Source: Bryopsis sp. KO-2023 (taxonomy: Eukaryota > Chlorophyta > Ulvophyceae > Bryopsidales > Bryopsidaceae). From it: DNA of 64,000 bases. Shown here piece by piece: positions 59,656 through 64,000 of the stretch. The position numbers and the translations under genes are program-made. The notes under the pieces were generated by a model. The model made no database searches. It saw nothing but the letters and a program-made list of their open reading frames with translations, and was not told the DNA's origin. The stretch is taken from assembly GCA_030272585.1 (NCBI GenBank), contig BSYQ01000011.1, positions 3,720,001 through 3,784,000 of the forward strand. The letters are read 5' to 3'. Every line of letters begins with the position of its first letter. Position 1 is the first letter of the stretch.

Positions 59656-61714
59656 AACAAATATCTGACGTTGTGGGGTATTTTTTGTTGATCTCCCAGG
59701 GAGAATTATGATTGGTTCATTGAATGTTTTTTTTTCTGCGGTGTTGATCTGTGTTGCTTTGTTAAGGTGGCCCGATCAGATTTCTTTTTTTTTTTGGGGG
59801 GGGGGGGGGGTCATTCGATGCTCTGTAAGGAAGCTGCTCAAGTAGGGAGGTCTATGGAAGGATATATGTTAAGGGAAATGGAAGGAACAGAAATGGAAGG
59901 ACCAGAGATGAAAGTTAAGAAGGATGAATGTCGCAGTTTTTTGAAAAGAAGTGAGGGGTAAAAACTTGGAGTTGCTTTGCAACACGTTTTTATTCTACCC
60001 CAGTCCTCGTTTTATTCGGTCACATGCCAGTCGTTGGTCGACCTGAACTGAAGTCACTCAAACGCCTTGGCCCTGTTTTGCACAACATCGTGGTGTCTTT
60101 CCTTGGAAGTAAAAGTAAGTGAAAGAAAGGGATTCTTTCAATGCAAACCTGCGTGGCGAGCTGAGGTTCGACTCCCCAACAGGTATATTCCAGTTCTGAC
60201 GAAAATATCACACCAGACGTCGAGTCTGGGGTGGTGGTGGGCGCCTGCGATGCGCCAGCAAGAAAAATCACAAACAGAAAAGGTGATTTGTTCTGCAAAC
60301 TGGGAAAATCACTGCGTGATGGAACAATTAACGGGGTAGATGGATAATGAAAGGAAGGTGGATTCATAATTGGACCCCAAGACACCGCGTTTCGCGAGAG
60401 CCGTCACGCACCACCTCTGGCGGCTGAAGACCTTCCACTCGTCATAGCTTCCATGAATGGAAAACCTCTGAAACTTCTACTCGCACGCGGAGGCGCTCCG
60501 CTCTGCCGACGGCTTCTAAAGACGTATCGAAAAGTTGGCCCCAAAAGTCGAGGTTTCGAGACTGGTAGTGCCTGTGTTTCCTGAATGTATGTGACCCAAT
60601 TCTGGTCTGTCGGCTGTCATGTGTCATTCCAATCAAGCCACTGGGTGCGCGTGGAAGCTTGTGAGGTAATCAGTCCCTTTGTCAGACGGCGGCCGACGTC
60701 ATTGTTGGTTATAGGCGGATGTCCAACCAACCTTGGGTGCTGCGCTTCCCGCTTTCCTTCTTGAATGACTTGCAGAAGTATTTTTTTGTTATCTTTCCGC
60801 TGCTGCTGATTGTGAGTAACAAGAAAGGTCGCTGCCGCAGTCCGCTGCGTTTCGAACGCTAAGCGGTCATTCGGTATACTCGGCTTTCTGACACAGTTTC
60901 CTGGACTAGTTCAGGTTGGTGGGGGAGTTCCCTTGCTGGTGGGGATTCCTGTCGACCAGTTTGCACTTTCGATTGTGGTGGGGAAAAACTGTGCGCGTTC
61001 GTTTCCGCATTTGCTGGATTTCGCGACACGCGTTAACTTGTCCTGCAGGTTCCCCAGGACGTGTTTCTTGCAGAGTTCTGCAAATAGCTTTTAGCTTCGG
61101 TGTTGTCAATTGACTTTAGGGTATTCCGTTCTCTTCTCTGATCAGTCGAAGCGAGGAAAGTACAATGTTCGCGCATCGCTCCTTGCGTTTCCCGCGTCGT
61201 GGGGTGTCAGGTCATTCGTTGCACCTTTTCGTGGACGGCCTCTTTTACTTTCTAACCGTTTTCGTTGCTTCTCTAACCGTTTTGTGTGTTTGGGATTACG
61301 TCAATTTTGACGTAACTAGGTCAGGTTTGGTGGAAGTGAAGGAAAGGAAGAAAGGAAAAAGAAGAGAGAAAGAGAGGGAGAGAGAAAGAGAGAAAGCAGT
61401 AGCGGGTGTGAACGTTATACTCAGGATAACGTCAGCAACACACTAAACGGGACGGAAAGAACCAAAACCGTACCAAGACGGGTTGGGAAAAAAACAGAGC
61501 AGTGGGGCGAAAGAGCCGTACACCTCAGTTCGACTTGGAATCGATTCAAAAGGAACAAGTAAAAAAGGAAAGAAGTATATCAAGTTAAGGCGTTTCGTTG
61601 GCGCTGGAGAAAGAAAGGAAAAAAAAAAGAAGCGGAAGAATTGTATAGAAACAGCGTCATACTTTGAGTATATTATTACATTCTTATCGAAGAAGCAAGA
61701 AAAAAAGAGGAAAG
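59500..61714. promoter_or_regulatory. Divergent intergenic region with GCAAGC-rich segment
   Basis: About 2.2 kb between the starts of the EF-hand-like gene and the next plus-strand gene. The first 160 bases (about 59500–59655) are dense in GCAAGC and its complement GCTTGC. A homopolymer block lies at 59785–59810. A purine-rich tract of GAGA and AAAG words is at 61340–61400 and again around 61550–61640, probably in the 5' UTR of the downstream gene. No additional gene is supported; open frames near 60020–60640 and 61110–61446 have no recognisable content. Confidence 0.45.
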
Positions 61715-64000
61715 ATGGTGTTCCCGACGAGGCGGAGAAACGGGTTGGTTTTGAAACCCAAGAAGTCCTCTTTCGACACCTTGGGAGGAAACCTGAGCGG
61801 CAGGCGTTCGCTCTCATTTAACCTGGAAGTGGTCGGCCGGAACGGACCAATCAGCGCTCCGAAGGTCGTGGAGGATGTTGTCCCTCCACGCAACTCTGCG
61901 AATATATCGCAGAGCCGTGAGTTGAACCGCAACAGGTAAGCATGCGTGTTTCGACGACCCGCGTCGGGGTTTTTCCCCCTGCCGTGTTCCCTGACACTCT
62001 CTCTTCTTTCTGTTTTTCTTTTTTTGGCTTCTGTGGGATGATCGATTCTAAAAATAGCCCGCCAGATGCATCCTCCGGTTAAATTGCATGTGCAATCTGG
62101 GCCTCAGTGTCGAAACACTGTGCAAAGGCTGATGAGGGGAACTCTGTTTTTATGGGGGCAACCTGACTGAATCAAAGGGCTGGGACTGATTGTTTGCAGG
62201 GAAAGAGAAAATGGGAGGGAAACTGAGAGAGAAATTGGGAGGGAAAATATTCTATCCAAAGTCTTTCAAGTGCTTACCAACATATTACCGCTCAGGTACT
62301 CATCCTTGGGGCCGAAGCGGTCCCAGGGAAACCCCAACTGTTTACTGATTATCATTACCAATAATAAAATAAATTCGTGTCGAGTATCGGCTTGGTGTGC
62401 GATTGGATTTTGATGAAAATACTGTTGGGATGACATCGCTAAAAATACCTATCAAAGTAATGCATCGCTCTGGGCATTTGCACTAAATAGTTCTTCTTGC
62501 CTTTTCTTTTTCTTTTTATCCCCTGAGGTACTGAATTCTGTGAACAATGCTGATTTTCAAAATGCATGCGGAATGATGACCAAATCTGAACACTTCACAA
62601 GCATCATTTTTTTTTATTATTTTTTTGTTGGGAGGGTGGGTGTTTTTTTTTGTTTTTTCTTTGGGGGGGGTGGAGGGGGTGAAAAAAAAAAGTGTGAGAG
62701 AAGATGGAATACCTCACGAAAAAATGAAACTGGCGAAATGATAAAAGAGGTGACCGGGGTCCGTTGCACTGTTTCTGGGAAAACAGGTTCAGGTTTCCGC
62801 ATTTGCCAAAATTGAGATTACCATTCCTCAACAGAGGCAAAAAGTCCAATCCTGAGGGTTCCCTTGCCTCCCACAGCGACACCGAAATGGGCTATCCCAG
62901 CACACCCAGCAGCCCATTCAACCCCGATTTGCATGACAGCAGCTACTCCGTCCAGGTGGAGGACTGCATTGGGTTCACCCAGGAATCCTACACTGTCGTG
63001 GATGTGCAACAAACCGAGGTTGCCCTTGCTGACATGGCCAGGAGCCTGGCACATCAAACAGCAAATCATCCTCCAGCGGATGGCAATATCAGCCCCGAAT
63101 GGTCAGGTAATGCGTGTTGATGTTGGGAAGGGTGTGCATTGGATTGTGCACCACTTTAGACAAGATGTGTTTTTTTTTTGTGCCTTAGTAGGGTGCTTGG
63201 GTAATTTTTTTTCTGGTGGGGATCTACTTTTGACAGAAAAGCGCCATCAAGAGTGTCTGATGCTCAGCAGCGATGTTTTAGTTTCTCACCAAGATTTGAT
63301 TGAGCGGTTTGGGAGTGCTTGTTAATGCTCGACTTGATCTGGACTGGGGAAACTGGGACTGATTTTAGGAAAATGTTTGGCCCATCCAGGCAGCAGCTGG
63401 GGTTTCAATAATATCCTTCCTGAGGTCAAGGATGATGGCGGCATGCGATCGTCCGCATCCAGCTATGTCAGGGACCGCGAATGGGTTTCCAGCCCAGATC
63501 AAGAAATTGAGAACACTTGGAAGCTCTCAGAAGAAGAAGAACAGTCGAGAAGGCGACCTTCGAGTGCTTACGGCTACGTAGAGCGCCCTCCCCCCAGGAG
63601 GACCGGTCTCGATGGTGGCTCCCGTCCACCCCCAGTGAAATCGGAACTCCCGGTTTCATTTTCTGCGATCGGGAGTCCTGCATCGGACGGTTCTGGTCAG
63701 GGCAGCTCGGTGGGGCAAATCCCACCAGTACCGAAGCTCTCGCTCGATGGCTTGGTGAGGTGTAACCGCATCTCTCAGAGCGACCGTCCTGGCCACCGAG
63801 GCTCATGCAACGAGGGAAATGGATTTGGGTCCGAGATTCCCTTGCTGGATGACGCCGCCTCGGTGGATCTGGCTCCCGAGCCAGCGAGGGGGTCTTCATC
63901 GTCCTCTTCGTGCAAGGTGCCTTTGTTCTTCACGCAACCCCTGTCGCTGGCGACCAGCCCTTTCGCGGAGGATGATCGCATCAATGACCTCAATCTGGAC
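61715..64000 (+). CDS. Ser/Pro-rich protein of unknown function, 3' part beyond the window
   Basis: Not recognised. Exons 61715–61935, 62787–63106 and 63369 to the window edge join in frame to 391 visible residues. The start MVFPTRRRNGLVLKPKKSS is basic. The protein then becomes rich in Ser, Pro, Gly, Asp and Glu (PSTPSSPFNPD, WKLSEEEEQSRRRPSSAYG, SGQGSSVGQIPPVPK, ARGSSSSSSC) with no predicted membrane helix and no globular motif, as in disordered regulatory proteins with many phosphorylation sites. An upstream in-frame ATG at 61664 is possible. The open frame in exon 3 runs for more than 630 bases without a stop, which argues that it is truly coding. A donor-like GTGAGG near 63751 could end the exon there instead. 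Function, and whether a domain follows beyond the window, cannot be judged. Confidence 0.66.

Noticed and set aside
61165..61446. Short membrane-protein-like frame upstream of the last gene
   Set aside because: One hydrophobic stretch is followed by a Lys/Arg/Glu run encoded by a GAGA simple repeat; it probably lies in a 5' UTR or spacer.

Overview
This window is nuclear DNA from a eukaryote, most likely a unicellular alga or related protist. Nearly every gene is cut by several GT–AG introns, the introns carry long T or A homopolymers, and reading frames close exactly across the splice sites I chose. One gene is an OPR-type organelle RNA-binding protein, and two others are Golgi-type glycosyltransferases. 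That combination fits a plastid-bearing lineage, but I cannot name the organism.

Layout. 1–2313 (+): 3' part of a GT77-like glycosyltransferase. 2567–23661: a three-level nest of mobile elements. The outer layer is a miniature LTR element (143-bp LTRs, 4-bp target duplication). Inside it sits a hAT-like non-autonomous transposon (8-bp target duplication) containing a 234-bp-arm palindrome with two divergent tRNA-like promoter boxes. Inside that sits a tandem LTR–interior–LTR–interior–LTR array of a 9144-bp element without recognisable gag or pol, whose interior is filled on one strand with the pentamer GCGGA. 24453–32282 (−): a complete KDM5/JARID1-type histone demethylase, 9 exons, 2045 aa. 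33552–39352 (+): GT64 exostosin-type glycosyltransferase, 10 exons, 409 aa. 42231–47088 (−): compact six-helix TRP-like channel, 9 exons. 47833–48504 (+): small membrane protein with an in-frame TGA. 49580–53331 (−): OPR-repeat protein, 6 exons, 623 aa. 54204–57537 (+): Rmd5/GID2-type subunit of the CTLH E3 ligase, 7 exons, 403 aa. 58890–59499 (−): secreted cysteine-containing protein with an EF-hand-like end. 61715 to the window end (+): Ser/Pro-rich protein of unknown function, unfinished.

The genes do not form one pathway: there is chromatin regulation (KDM5), glycan synthesis (GT77, GT64), ion transport, organelle RNA metabolism (OPR) and protein turnover (Rmd5). KDM5/GT64, TRP/TM protein and OPR/Rmd5 are divergent neighbours that share upstream regions of 0.7–1.3 kb. 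The least familiar object is the GCGGA-carpeted non-coding LTR element, present as two apparently identical head-to-tail copies. Exon models were made by eye from reading frame, phase and GT–AG sites; domain calls come from recognising motifs, not from searches.
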